64,000 bases of DNA, from contig OY970234.1 of assembly GCA_963714125.1 (NCBI GenBank), forward strand, positions 1,116,001 through 1,180,000, written 5' to 3'. Positions 18,917 through 28,753 of the stretch are shown in pieces (position 1 is the stretch's first letter; each line of letters opens with the position of its first letter). The notes beneath the pieces are model-generated. The model did not search any database. It was not told the DNA's origin and saw only the letters and a list, made by a program, of their open reading frames with translations. This DNA is from CAWCAW01 sp963714125 (lineage in GTDB: Bacteria > Actinomycetota > Acidimicrobiia > Acidimicrobiales > UBA8190). Made by a program: the position numbers and the translations under genes.

Positions 18917-20350
18917 ATGGACACGAGAATGTCAAAGTGCTTCGTTGTTGTGGGGCGCGTTCACAAGATAGGCGGTCTTTCCAAGCTTGCATTGGTCGCC
19001 GCCGTTCTCCTGCCGCTCATGACGGCAATAATCGGGGCCCAAGCTCCGCACGCAGCCGCGGATTCTGTCGAATCGGGCTGCACGCAGGCCAGCGTGAGCG
19101 GTTACGACATTTACGCCCCCGACGTCTTCCAGGACCCGAATCTTGGCACCAATGACAATACAAACTACGTCATGTACTACGGGGGATCTCAAACAGAAGA
19201 GCAAGAGTACGACAAGATTTTCTACCGAAGCTCGACTACGTCAACGACGTGCGATGGGGTCACATACCCGGTGATATTTGGTCCTAAGACGGAAGTCATC
19301 GAGTCGAGCGACATCCCCGTCATCAGTGGTGTAGACCCCGACGGGGCCGAGCGCGTCAACGATCCCGTTGTTTACGAGACTCCCAGCGGATCGGAGTACA
19401 CGATGTTCTTTACCATGTGTCAGGAAAACTGCCATACCGGAGGCGAACAAAATCAAGTTTGGGCGGCCACCTCGACCAATGGGACAACTTGGGGTGATTA
19501 TACGCCGGTGCTGTATGGCGCTTCGGGGCCAGCCGATCCGGGCGTCGTCTACAACTCCGAATCCGAAAACTGGACGGTCTACTTCACGGTACGAGTGGAT
19601 GGAGGCGCGCTTACCAGTCCCGATTGTCCTAGCTTCTCGGCTAACGTCGCCGATATATATGCCGTTACCGTGAACTCGTCGTTTGTCCCGACGGACTGTC
19701 CGCAGACAGTAGACACTACGACAAACGCGGTCGACTCACCAAAGGTCGTCCAGGATCCCAACGGCGTGTGGCACCTCTTCTATCAGGTGTTTTCGTCAGA
19801 TGCTGGCTATATAAATGTGTGGGAATCAGCGTCAACGTCGAATACGTCTTTCGCGGGTGGAACTGAGCTGCTCGACACCGACGGTGGAAGTACCGTTTGT
19901 GGAGACGCAACTCCGTTTGGACTCTGGTCGGCGACGGGAGATAACTACGTACTCTTTTATGGGCAAAACGATGAAGGTTCGGGTGATCCGTGTGGAAGCG
20001 GAAATACCCCAAGCCACTTCAAGGACATCTTGGGAACCGTGTTTAGCTTCAGTGATCCACCAACAACAAGCGTGCTCGTGCCATCGAACGATGCCACGGT
20101 GTCGGGGACCACAACGCTCGACGCGTCGGCTTCGGGTACCTTCGGTATCGCCTCGGTCGAATTTCTCCTAACGGGTGGGAGCTACGACGAGTCACCGATT
20201 GCCAGTGGCGGACTGACAGAATACGGCTACGTTGGTGAGTGGAACTCGACGTCAGTGCCTGACGGCACATACGAATTACAGAGTCAAGCAACCGGCTCAG
20301 ACGGTGAGACCACAACCAGCTCATCCATCGAGATAACGGTCGACAATTAG
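18917..20350 (+). CDS. Secreted beta-propeller protein with C-terminal Ig-like domain (paralogue 2)
   Basis: The protein has 477 residues from ATG 18917, preceded by GAGAGGGGACAGGT as ribosome-binding site. The signal peptide is LSKLALVAAVLLPLMTAI to about PHAAA, cleaved before DSVES. Residues about 50-380 parallel paralogue 1 blade by blade: YVMYYGG, DKIFYRS, VNDPVVYE, EYTMFFTM, ADPGVVYN, WTVYFTV, WHLFYQVF, YVLFYGQN, and the shared end DPCG..TPSHFKDILG. Residues about 385-477 are an extra bacterial Ig-like domain (TSVLVPSNDATVSGTTTLDA ... VPDGTYELQSQATGSDG) absent from paralogue 1. Several Cys suggest disulfides. No enzymatic residues are assigned. Confidence 0.8.
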   Translation: MDTRMSKCFVVVGRVHKIGGLSKLALVAAVLLPLMTAIIGAQAPHAAADSVESGCTQASVSGYDIYAPDVFQDPNLGTNDNTNYVMYYGGSQTEEQEYDKIFYRSSTTSTTCDGVTYPVIFGPKTEVIESSDIPVISGVDPDGAERVNDPVVYETPSGSEYTMFFTMCQENCHTGGEQNQVWAATSTNGTTWGDYTPVLYGASGPADPGVVYNSESENWTVYFTVRVDGGALTSPDCPSFSANVADIYAVTVNSSFVPTDCPQTVDTTTNAVDSPKVVQDPNGVWHLFYQVFSSDAGYINVWESASTSNTSFAGGTELLDTDGGSTVCGDATPFGLWSATGDNYVLFYGQNDEGSGDPCGSGNTPSHFKDILGTVFSFSDPPTTSVLVPSNDATVSGTTTLDASASGTFGIASVEFLLTGGSYDESPIASGGLTEYGYVGEWNSTSVPDGTYELQSQATGSDGETTTSSSIEITVDN

Positions 20351-20388
20351 CTTGTGATTTAGATAGACCCGAGACCGGTTCCTGCGGC

Positions 20389-20453
20389 GGCCGAAGCCCC
20401 CTCGGGGAAAGCGTGGAGATGCATAGTCCACGCGCCCCAAGGGGACTTCGGCC
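20389..20453. terminator. Long inverted repeat downstream of beta-propeller gene 2
   Basis: The arms begin GGCCGAAG (20389) and end CTTCGGCC (20453). About 27 bases per arm pair with a few mismatches around a short loop near GATGCATAG. It starts 39 bp after the stop codon. There is no T-tract on either side, so it may be a factor-independent terminator of the T-less kind, an mRNA-stabilising hairpin or a repetitive palindrome. The rest of 20351-20742 holds no gene. Confidence 0.45.
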
Positions 20454-20898
20454 GAAACGCTCGCCAAGAATCGCTGTTGTGAGCACGGTGCCGTTGGAAA
20501 GCGCGGCAATGTGGGCAATCCGTCGGTAACGCGAGTTAGAGGACCCGGCTGCGAAGCACTGAATCGTGTCTTGCAGTGTTCGGCATCCTCAGGATGTTCT
20601 CGAAGGTACCCAACCGAGAAACCTGTGGTTGGCGTCGGTGACGAATCTACTCGGAGACCTGACAGTTCGCGCTTTCGGTTGTCGGCCTCCTAGGGTGAGT
20701 AGTCGATTCGGCTCCGCCAAGCGTGCGGCCTGCGCTCGGTATTGTCGTTTGCCAGCCACATGGGACCAGCTAGCCGCAGGTTTTGCCAGTGGCATGGGAC
20801 CACCCCGTTTGCCAGTTATGGGACCACCCTGAGGGTCCACCTCTGCCGGCCGAACAGACATTCGGCTGGGCCTCCGATGCCGATGCGGAGGAGGCCCC

Positions 20899-22455
20899 AT
20901 GGCGTTCAGGGAGGTCACGGTGGTCCAGATCAAAGAGGCGCTCAGGCGGTGGCTGCGGGGTGAGGGCGAACGCACCGTCGCCCAGGGGGTGGGCGTCGAT
21001 CGCAAGACGGCCCGGCGCTACATCGCCGCCGCACTGGAGCTCGGTCTCGAGCGCTGCGGCGGGGAGGAGCAGCTCACCGACGAACTGATCGGCCAACTGG
21101 TCGAGCGGGTGCGCCCGCACCGGCCCGACGGTCACGGCGAGGCATGGCGGTCACTGCTCAATCACGAGCAGCAGATCACGGCGTGGGTGAAGCAGGACCT
21201 CACCGTGACCAAGATCGGGATCCTGCTCGAGCGCAACGGTGTCGTCGTCCCGCCCCGCACCCTGGCCCGCTTCGCCGTCGATCGGTGTGGGGCGGGCCGG
21301 CGCACGGTCACGGTCCGCGTCGACGACCCACCGCCGGGAGTCGAACTCCAGGTGGACTTCGGCCGGCTCGGATTCGTGGCCGACGGGGACAGAAGACGCG
21401 TGTGCCAGGGGCTCATCTTCACCGCCGTCTTCAGCCGTCACCAGTTCGTGTGGCCGACCTTCTCCCAAACGACCGAGGAGGTGATCCGGGGCTTCGAGGC
21501 GGCCTGGGGCTACTTCGGCGGGGTGTTCCCGGTGGTCATCCCCGACAACATGAAGTCGATCGTCATCGAAGCCGAGAACACCGCCCCCCGGTTCAACGAC
21601 GTGTTCCTCGAGTACGCCCAGTCGAGGGGCTTTGTCATCGACGCGGCGCGGGTGCGGACCCCGACCGACAAACCACGGGTGGAACGGGTCGTGCAATACG
21701 TCCAGAAGAACTTCTTCGCCGGCGAGACCTTCGTCGACATCGTTGATTGTCGGGCCCGGGGCGAGACATGGTGCAGCACCACGGCCGGCATGCGCATCCA
21801 CGGCACGACGCAGTGTCGACCCCTCGAGGCGTTCAGGGTCGAAGAGCAACCGCTGCTTCTCGCCCGGCCGGCTGCGCCCTTCGACACGCCGAAGTGGTCG
21901 GACCCCAAGGTCCATCGTGACTTCCACTGCGAGGTGGCCAAGGCGCTCTACAGCGTCCATCACACGTTGGTGGGACGAACACTGCGGGCCCGGTGCGACT
22001 CGGCTGTGGTGAAGTTCTACCTGCGGGGCGAGTTGGTGAAGGTCCATCCCCGCAAACCCCCCGGTGGGCGCAACACCGACCCAGCCGACATGCCACAAGG
22101 CAAAGAGATCTACGCCACCCGGGACATCGACCGGCTCGGGCGCATGGCGGCCGAGCACGGCGACGCCATCGGCGCTTACGCCGCCGCCATCCTCGACACG
22201 CCGCTGCCGTGGACCCGCATGCGCCAGGTCTACCGGCTGCTGGGACTGGTGAAGAAGTGGGGGGCGAGGCGCGTCGACGAGGCCTGTCGTCGGGCGCTCG
22301 AGGCCGAGGCACTGGACGTGAACCTGGTGTCGCGCATGCTCGAGCGGGCCCGGGAATCCACCGAGCCCGACGCCCGGCCGGACACGATCGTCATCCAGGG
22401 ACGCTTCGCCCGTGACGCGTCGGAGTTCTCGTCGATGACCGAGGCCCGACGATGA
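20899..22455 (+). CDS. istA: IS21-family transposase IstA (IS21-A)
   Basis: This 518-residue DDE transposase has an N-terminal helix-turn-helix (VVQIKEALRRWLRGEGERTVAQGVGVDRKTARRYI, with the recognition helix near residue 35). The integrase core has LQVDFGRLGF (first Asp), VVIPDNMKSIVIEA (second Asp) and TDKPRVERVVQY (Glu). The C-terminal Mu-type beta-barrel region follows. The gene appears complete. Its stop overlaps the ATG of istB by 4 bp (ATGA), the standard arrangement in IS21. Confidence 0.95.
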   Translation: MAFREVTVVQIKEALRRWLRGEGERTVAQGVGVDRKTARRYIAAALELGLERCGGEEQLTDELIGQLVERVRPHRPDGHGEAWRSLLNHEQQITAWVKQDLTVTKIGILLERNGVVVPPRTLARFAVDRCGAGRRTVTVRVDDPPPGVELQVDFGRLGFVADGDRRRVCQGLIFTAVFSRHQFVWPTFSQTTEEVIRGFEAAWGYFGGVFPVVIPDNMKSIVIEAENTAPRFNDVFLEYAQSRGFVIDAARVRTPTDKPRVERVVQYVQKNFFAGETFVDIVDCRARGETWCSTTAGMRIHGTTQCRPLEAFRVEEQPLLLARPAAPFDTPKWSDPKVHRDFHCEVAKALYSVHHTLVGRTLRARCDSAVVKFYLRGELVKVHPRKPPGGRNTDPADMPQGKEIYATRDIDRLGRMAAEHGDAIGAYAAAILDTPLPWTRMRQVYRLLGLVKKWGARRVDEACRRALEAEALDVNLVSRMLERARESTEPDARPDTIVIQGRFARDASEFSSMTEARR

Positions 22456-22827
22456 GCGCACCGACTCCCACCGTGTCGCCGGAGTTGAAGGTCCTCATGC
22501 GCAAGCTGCGCCTGGGCCAGCTCATCGACACCCTGCCCGAGCGTCTGGCCCTGGCCAAGAGCCACAACCTGGCCCACGTCGAGTTCCTGGAGCAGTTGTT
22601 CTGCGACGAGGTCACCCGGCGTGACGGCGGACATGAAAAAGTCCCCGTAGGCGGCCACGGGAATTCCCCACGAACGGCCACCAGAAGTCCCCGGGTATGG
22701 CCACTGAATTCCCCGCTTGTGGGCATCGCTCCGCTCCTCGGGCCTTAACGACATCCACCTTTTGGGGTCCCCTCCCCGGAGATCGTGGCAGTTCGCGCTG
22801 TCCACGACCCCGAGGAGGGATCTATCC

Positions 22828-24306
22828 ATGTTGTCCGAGGAGAAAGCAATGGAAGTTCTCGAGGCCTATGACCTCACCAGTTCGTTTCGAGCCGCCGCTG
22901 CCTTGTGTGGCGTCGATCACAAGACCGTTCGGCGCTTCGTGGCCGCCCGAGCGGCTGGCCTTGATCCTTCCGCCGGCGTTGGCCGTCCGGTTATCACCGA
23001 GCCCTTCGCCGACAAGATCACGGAGTGGATCGACCGATCCTCAGGGCGTGTGCGCGCTGATGTGGTCCATCAAAAGCTCGCCGCCATGGGCTTTGTCGGT
23101 TCCGAACGCACCACCCGGCGGGTGGTGGCCCGGCTCAAGGCCGACTACGTGCGGGCCAATCACCGGATCTACAAGCCCTGGATCACCGAGCCCGGTTTGT
23201 GGCTCCAGTTCGACTATGGGACTGGTCCGATTGTGGAAGGTCGAGCCACCACTTTGTTCTGTGCCTGGTTGGCCTGGTCGCGCTTCCGGGTCGTCGTGGC
23301 GCTGGCCGACCGCACCTTCCCCTCCTTGACCGCAGCCCTCGACACCACGTTGCGAGCCATCGGCGGCGCCCCGACCTATCTCTTGACCGACAACGAAAAG
23401 ACGGTGACCACCAGCCATGTGGCCGGCCTGGCGGTGCGCAACCGAGAGTTGCTCGGGGTGGCCCATTACTACGGGGTTGCCATCCACACCTGTGTAGTAG
23501 CCGATCCCGAATCCAAAGGTGGCACCGAGGCGACGGTGCGCCTCGCCAAGGCCGATGTGCTGCCTCGGCCCGACAATCTCGTTGGAGAGTACGCCGACTT
23601 CGCGTCCTTGGAGCGGGCCTGTGCCGCCGCCGGCGAGCGGTTCAACACCCGGGTGCACCGAGAGACCGGCGAGCAGCCCGCCCATCGTCTGCTCGTCGAA
23701 CAAGCCCATCTACACCGCCTTCCACCTGAGCCCTACACAGTGGCCTTTGGTGAGACTCGGACCGTGTCGTGGTCCTCACTCATCTCCTTCCAAGGAGCGC
23801 GCTACTCGGTCCCGCACCAACTGTGCGAAGAAGTGGTGTTCGTGCGTTGTGTGGGAAACGAGGTCGTCATTGTGGCGACGGGTCCGGAGGGACCTAAAGA
23901 GGTGGCCCGTCACCCGGTGGCCGCCAAAGGCCAGATGACCCTGCACGACGGGCATTACCCGCCCCGGCGCAAGAATCCCGAGCGCGCCCCCAAAGCCTCT
24001 ACCTCGACCGAGCGTGCATTCCTTGCCCTCGGTGAAGGGGCCCGGCGCTACCTGGTCGAAGCGGCCGCCGCCGGCGCGCATCAGATCAACGAGCGCATGG
24101 GTGACGCCCTCGCACTTCGGCGAGTGGTCGATGCCGGTGTTCTCGACGAGGCCCTCGGGTTGGCGGCGTTGGCCGGCCGTTTCGAAGCGGGCGATCTGGA
24201 CTCGATCATCTCCATCCGTCGAGAACCACTGCGTCGGATTTCAGAGGACCACTCCCTCCAGCCTGGCACTGCCGGGTGGGCCCGTCTCGGTGAGCTTGAG
24301 AAGTGA
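22828..24306 (+). CDS. istA: IS21-family transposase IstA (IS21-B)
   Basis: The protein has 492 residues from ATG 22828, which follows CGAGGAGGGA as a strong ribosome-binding site. The N-terminal helix-turn-helix is AAAALCGVDHKTVRRFVAAR. The DDE core is LQFDYGTGPIVEG (first Asp), TYLLTDNEKTVT (second Asp) and SKGGTEATVRLAKADV (Glu). The C-terminal region from about residue 300 has the SLISFQGARYSVPHQL barrel segment. The gene is intact, and its stop overlaps the GTG of istB by 4 bp. Confidence 0.95.
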   Translation: MLSEEKAMEVLEAYDLTSSFRAAAALCGVDHKTVRRFVAARAAGLDPSAGVGRPVITEPFADKITEWIDRSSGRVRADVVHQKLAAMGFVGSERTTRRVVARLKADYVRANHRIYKPWITEPGLWLQFDYGTGPIVEGRATTLFCAWLAWSRFRVVVALADRTFPSLTAALDTTLRAIGGAPTYLLTDNEKTVTTSHVAGLAVRNRELLGVAHYYGVAIHTCVVADPESKGGTEATVRLAKADVLPRPDNLVGEYADFASLERACAAAGERFNTRVHRETGEQPAHRLLVEQAHLHRLPPEPYTVAFGETRTVSWSSLISFQGARYSVPHQLCEEVVFVRCVGNEVVIVATGPEGPKEVARHPVAAKGQMTLHDGHYPPRRKNPERAPKASTSTERAFLALGEGARRYLVEAAAAGAHQINERMGDALALRRVVDAGVLDEALGLAALAGRFEAGDLDSIISIRREPLRRISEDHSLQPGTAGWARLGELEK

Positions 24307-25073
24307 CCAGCACCGAGACCACTTTCGACGAGGTAGCCGTCTTGACTCGGCGCCTGCGTCTTCCCTATCTGCGCGCCGCCGCTGAAGACGTCATGGCAAC
24401 GGCAAAAGCCCAGCGATGGGCTCCGGCCGAACTGATTCGGGTCCTCCTCGAAGCCGAAGTCGACGGACGGGCCGCCTCCATGACCGAGACCCGCCGCAAG
24501 CGCGCCCGCTTTCCGGCCGGCAAGACCTTTGCAGCGTGGGACCCCGTTCGCAGTTCGATACCCGCACCCACCCAAGATGCCCTGGCCACCTTGGAGTGGG
24601 TGGGGCGTCACGAGAACTTGGTGGTGTGCGGACCCAGTGGCACCGGCAAGTCTCACCTGCTCGAAGCCTTGGGCCATGCCGTGGTCGACACCGAGCGCAC
24701 CGTCGCCTGGTTCTCCATCGAGGAACTGGGTGTCCTAGTGCGTCGGCACCGCATTGACGACACGGTGGCCAAAGCATTGGCCCCGATGCTGCGTGCCGAT
24801 GTCATCGTGGTCGACGACATCGGTTTGTTGCCGGTGACCGAGGAAGCAGCCGAAGGCCTTTATCGATTGGTCGATGCTGCCTATGAACGTCGATCGATCG
24901 CCATCAGCTCGAATCTGCACCCCTCAGGTTTCGATCAGCTCATGCCGCCCAGTCTGGCCACCGCTCTTGTCGACCGCCTGCTTCACCACGCCCACGTAGT
25001 GCAGACCTCTGGAGAATCGATTCGCCTCCAAGACGCCACCAGCGGCAAGGGGGTCAAGCCCTTGGGCCACTGA
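24303..25073 (+). CDS. istB: IS21-family helper ATPase IstB (IS21-B)
   Basis: The 256-residue AAA+ ATPase cooperates with IstA. Walker A is CGPSGTGKSHLLEALGH (near residue 112) and Walker B is VIVVDDIGLLPV. The sensor region AISSNLHPSGFDQLMP precedes LVDRLLHHAHVVQTSGESIR, the usual IstB C terminus. The GTG start overlaps the istA stop. The protein appears complete, so IS21-B has all known components for movement. Confidence 0.95.
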   Translation: MTSTETTFDEVAVLTRRLRLPYLRAAAEDVMATAKAQRWAPAELIRVLLEAEVDGRAASMTETRRKRARFPAGKTFAAWDPVRSSIPAPTQDALATLEWVGRHENLVVCGPSGTGKSHLLEALGHAVVDTERTVAWFSIEELGVLVRRHRIDDTVAKALAPMLRADVIVVDDIGLLPVTEEAAEGLYRLVDAAYERRSIAISSNLHPSGFDQLMPPSLATALVDRLLHHAHVVQTSGESIRLQDATSGKGVKPLGH

Positions 25074-25948
25074 TCACGAGTTCGAGGAGTGGGGAATTCG
25101 GTGGCCATACCCGGGGAGATTTCTGGCCATACCCGGGGACTTTTCGTGGCCGCCAGTGGGGAATTCCTGATGGCCGTTGACACCCGGCGCGACGGCGATT
25201 CGGCCGGGCGTCGGGCCAAAGCGGCCCGGCTCGACCCGCACATGGTGCTCGAGGCTTGGGACGACGAGGCCAAAATCACCTACGACAGAGCCGTGTGGTC
25301 CGAGCTCGTCTCCATGCGCTTCGTCGACCAAGCCCGCAACGCCTTCATCCTGGGGCCGGTCGGCGTGGGCAAGACCTTCATGGCCACCGCCCTCGGTCAC
25401 ATCGCTTGTCGCCGGCGCATCAGCGTGCACTTCGAACGGGCCGACAAGCTGCACAAGCGACTGAAGGCAACACGCCTCGACGCCAGCTTCGATGTCGAGA
25501 TGCGCAAGCTCATCGGTGTCGACCTCTTGATCATCGACGACTTCGCCCTCACCGCCCTGGACGCAACGGAGACGGCCGACATCTACGAACTGTGCGTCGA
25601 ACGGCACCACGTGGGCGCCACCGTTCTGACGTCCAACCGAGATCCGAGCGAATGGCTGGCGGTCATGGCCGATCCGCTGCTGGCCCAGTCGGCCGTCGAC
25701 CGGCTCAAGAGCGCGGCGTGGGAGCTCATCATCGAGGGTGAGTCCTACCGCCAGCACGAGAAGCCGGTCATCGGCGGGGATCCGACCGACCCCCGACCGC
25801 CGAGGCCTCGGCGCCGGCGCGTTTGACACCCGGCGCCGGCCGCCGGGATCATCACGTCAGCCGGCTGAAGTGGACGCGAGGTGGTCCCATGTTGCTGGCA
25901 ACGGGGTGGTCCCATCGGACTGGCAAATGACAGTATCGAGGAGGAGTG

Positions 25949-26086
25949 ACCTGACCCCATCCCACGGATCCACCACCTCCGAGCGTCCTCTTGCCCACGA
26001 TGTTGGGCAGAAGGAGGATGATCAAGGTGAAGCAGCGACGACACACGCCAGAGCAGGTCGTCCGCAAACTGCGCGAGGCCGATTGG
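25949..26086 (+). mobile_element. 5' end fragment of an IS3-family element
   Basis: A left end beginning near TGACCTGACCCCATCC is followed by ATG 26032 and the first 20 or so codons of an IS3 orfA (KQRRHTPEQVVRKLREAD). The homology is then cut by the end of another IS3 copy in the opposite direction, starting CCTGCCCCGGATAACGGATCC near 26087. It is a remnant only and starts 16 bp after the right end of IS21-A. Confidence 0.65.
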
Positions 26087-26818
26087 CCTGCCCCGGATAA
26101 CGGATCCAGTCCCTATGTCAGTCCGGCGTGATTTTGGTGCCACCGCTCGGCGAACTCGATCGGCGTGAGCTGATCAAGAGCGGAGTGCCGTCTGTAGGGG
26201 TTGTACTCGATGCGGTAGTTCTCGGCCAATACCCGAGCTTCGAGGAGTGTCTCGAACGCTTCGACGTTGAGCAGCTCGTTTCGGAGCTTGCCGTTGAACG
26301 ACTCGACGAAAGGGTTCTCCCACGGGCAGCACGGATCGATGTAGGCGGTGCCGACCCCGGAGAACCGACACCAGTCCCGAAGCGCATTGGCGGTGAGCTC
26401 GGGACCGTTGTCACACCTGATGAACGTGGGTGCCGTCGCCCTTGTCGCCAGCAGCTGGTCGGGACGGCGACGGTGCCATCGGCGGTGATCGAACGGCGGA
26501 CGTCGATGGCGAGCGCTTCCTTGGTGAACTCGTCGGTGATGTTCAGGATCTTCAGTGTCCGCAGATCCGTGGTCTGGTCGAACTGGTAGTCGATGGCCCA
26601 CACGTGGTTTGGGTATACGGCTCGGAGCCTGGTGCCATTGATGGTCGAGACCCCCACCCGAGAGCGCTTCTTGACTTTGGCCAGGACGCCGTAATCCCTC
26701 GTCACGGCACAGGCGCTGAATGCGTTTGTGGTTCACGCAGTAGCCCTCCCGGCGCAAGATGGTGGTCATGCGCCGATAGCCGTAGCGGGGGGCCGAGCCA
26801 AAATGCGCAGCCGAGCTC
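26087..26818 (-). pseudogene. IS3-family orfB fragment, frameshifted
   Basis: The end near 26087 is an inverted partner of the IS3 end at 25949. Reading on the minus strand, pieces of an IS3 orfB occur in different frames: SAPRYGYRRMTTILRREGY; HVWAIDYQFDQTTD and LKILNITDEFTKEALAI; then FIRCDNGPELTANALRDWC, YIDPCCPWENPFVESFNGKL and LTPIEFAERWHQN. DDE residues are recognisable, but at least two frameshifts break the frame and orfA is missing. The frame of its first piece is fused by chance to the truncated istA of IS21-C. Confidence 0.85.
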
Positions 26819-28753
26819 GCGCCATGGAGATGGGCGGGGACCATGGGCGCCACCCGCTTTTCCGCCCCGTCGCCTTCGGTGCCGGCCACCAGGATCCCCT
26901 TGACGGTGCGATAGGACGGGTCACCGACATCCAGGGCGCGCCGACAAGCAGCTTCGGTGCGGGCGGGACCGAATTTATCGGCCAGGCGCAAGACGCCCTG
27001 GGCGCTGCGCAACCGATACAGGGCATTGACCTCCATGAGAAGTTCCACCAGCTCGGTCACCGACGGCCCGATCTCAGCGGCCCGACGCCGGCACCACACC
27101 GGGTTGCGCTGGAAGAAGGCGATCTTCTCCGGTGGGTAGTCGCCGTAGTCGGTCTGCTTGCCCTTCTCCAGGCGAACATGGGTCTTGATCAACACCGCGT
27201 TCGAGAAGAACTCCACGGTGTGGTGTCCCTCTTTAGCGTCGAGCACCTGGCCAATGTGGCGCCAGGGAATCGAATAGAGCGTCTTGTTCACCTTGGCGTG
27301 GATGTCGCTGTGGACTTTGGGCCGGGTCCATGTGGCCAGCTCGAAGGCGCTCGGTGGCAGTGGCGAAAGAGCCCCGGCCTCTTCGACTCGGAACAGGTCG
27401 ATGGGAGCCACGCCGTCGAGGGGACGGCAGCGGCGCACATTGGCCACCTCCCGGCACCAGCGCAGCGCATCGACCTGCATGGCGGCGATGTCGGTGAACT
27501 CTTCGGCCCGACCGGCGAAGAAGGAGTCCCGTGCATAGGGGACGGGGCGTTCCACCCGTGCTTTGTCTCTGGGTTTGAGGGCCCGGGCGGGATCGATCAG
27601 GCACCGGTAATGGACGGCCAGCTCGGCAAAGGCCCGGTTGATCAACGGGTCATAGAGGTCCGGGGTGATGACCCCGGTCTTGAGGTTGTCCGGCACGATG
27701 CGCCTCGGCACGCCGCCGAAGAACTCAAAGGCCAAGACATGGGCTTCCACCCACGAACGCTGATCCATTTTCAACACTGGGCGCACGAACATGAGGCGGG
27801 AGAAGGCCAGCACCATGATGAACCCCCACACCCGGCGCCAGCGTTGCGCCTGGGGGTCGAACCAGCGCCCGAGCAGCCCGTTGAGTTTGTCAATCGATTC
27901 TGGCCCCACCGCGATAAGGGGCGGGTTCTAGGGATCGTCGCAACATCTACCCTCACCTTGGAGGTCAGATGTCCCGTCGACGGGCTCTCAAGTCGCCTGG
28001 TGGTCCCCCACTTTCAGAAAAGCGCGACCTATACGTCCAGCTCATGGCAAAAGGTGTGTCGAACTCTGCCGCATGCCGCGTCGTGGGCGTCAACCGCCGC
28101 ACGGGGACACGCTGGAGACGAGGTCGAACAATCGTCAACGGAGCCGGCAGAGCGAAAACGTATGCCCCGATCATCGCGAATCCGTCCATTCGGGGCTCCG
28201 ACCGATTCTTGAGCGAAGCGGAGCGGATTTTGATCGCCGACGGTCTTCTGGCCGGGCTGTCTGTGAGGGGAATTGCTAGAGCGATCAACCGAAGTCCTTC
28301 GACGATTAGTCGGGAGATCCTCCGCAACCGCGACCCGGTAACGCAGAGGTACATGCCCTTCGGTGCTCACCGACGTGCAGTCGCAAGGCGAGCGCGGCCC
28401 AAGGAGTCGAGGCTTGCCACAAACGTGGAGCTTCGGACCTTCGTCCAAGACCACTTGGACAAACGTTGGAGTCCGCAACAGATTGCTCACGTCCTTCCAT
28501 CGGTGTTCAGCGAGCGACCTGAGATGAGAATCTGTCCTGAGACGATCTACCAGGCCGTATACGTGCCTGGCCGAGGAGATCTTCAACGATCCGGGACGCG
28601 AGTCTTGCGCTCTGGGCGGAGTCGACGTCGCCCTCAGCGGCGCCTCGACCGACGAATGACTCGCTTCGTCGTGCCAATGACGATGATCTCTGAGCGCCCC
28701 GAAGAGGTCGATTTTCGGAATGAACCCGGACACTGGGAATCTCAATGGGGTTG

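Larger units (their letters stand above)
22630..25180 (+). mobile_element. IS21-family insertion sequence (IS21-B), nested in IS21-A
   Basis: This is an apparently complete IS21-type element with its own istA and istB. Both ends carry clusters of the units GGAATTCCCCAC and AAGTCCCCGGGTATGGCCA in inverted arrangement (22653-22720 and 25085-25170). It interrupts istB of IS21-A. The flanks are a 17-bp direct repeat with one mismatch, longer than the 4-8 bp usually reported for IS21, so the exact ends are uncertain by some bases. Its proteins differ strongly from those of IS21-A, so it belongs to another subgroup. Confidence 0.85.
22452..25826 (+). pseudogene. istB: IS21-A istB, split by insertion of IS21-B
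   Basis: IstB is the AAA+ ATPase helper of IS21 transposition. The first piece (22452 to about 22629) reads MSAPTPTVSPELKVLMRKLR ... FCDEVTRRDG. The second piece (about 25181-25826) resumes at RRDGDSAGRRAKAARLDPHM and carries Walker A GPVGVGKTFMATALGH, Walker B LLIIDDFAL and TSNRDPSEWLAVM, with a basic C-terminal tail. The sequence CACCCGGCG(T/C)GACGGCG is present on both sides (22613-22629 and 25181-25197), so a precise excision would restore the gene. As it stands IS21-A lacks a complete helper. Confidence 0.88.
20743..25932 (+). mobile_element. IS21-family insertion sequence (IS21-A), interrupted by IS21-B
   Basis: The ends are TGTCGTTTGCCAG at 20743 and its near-perfect inverted partner CTGGCAAATGACA ending at 25932. 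Each is followed inward by repeated copies of CCAG...ATGGGACCACC, the multiple transposase-binding repeats usual at IS21 ends. The element is flanked by the direct repeat GTAT (20739-20742 and 25933-25936), a 4-bp target duplication. It contains istA and a split istB. Without the 2.5-kb internal IS21-B it would be about 2.6 kb. Confidence 0.9.

Noticed and set aside
26113..27909. 598-codon open frame read as a novel fused transposase
   Set aside because: The N-terminal part is IS21 IstA and the C-terminal part IS3 OrfB with a garbled middle; it is a chance in-frame junction of two remnants, not a functional fusion.
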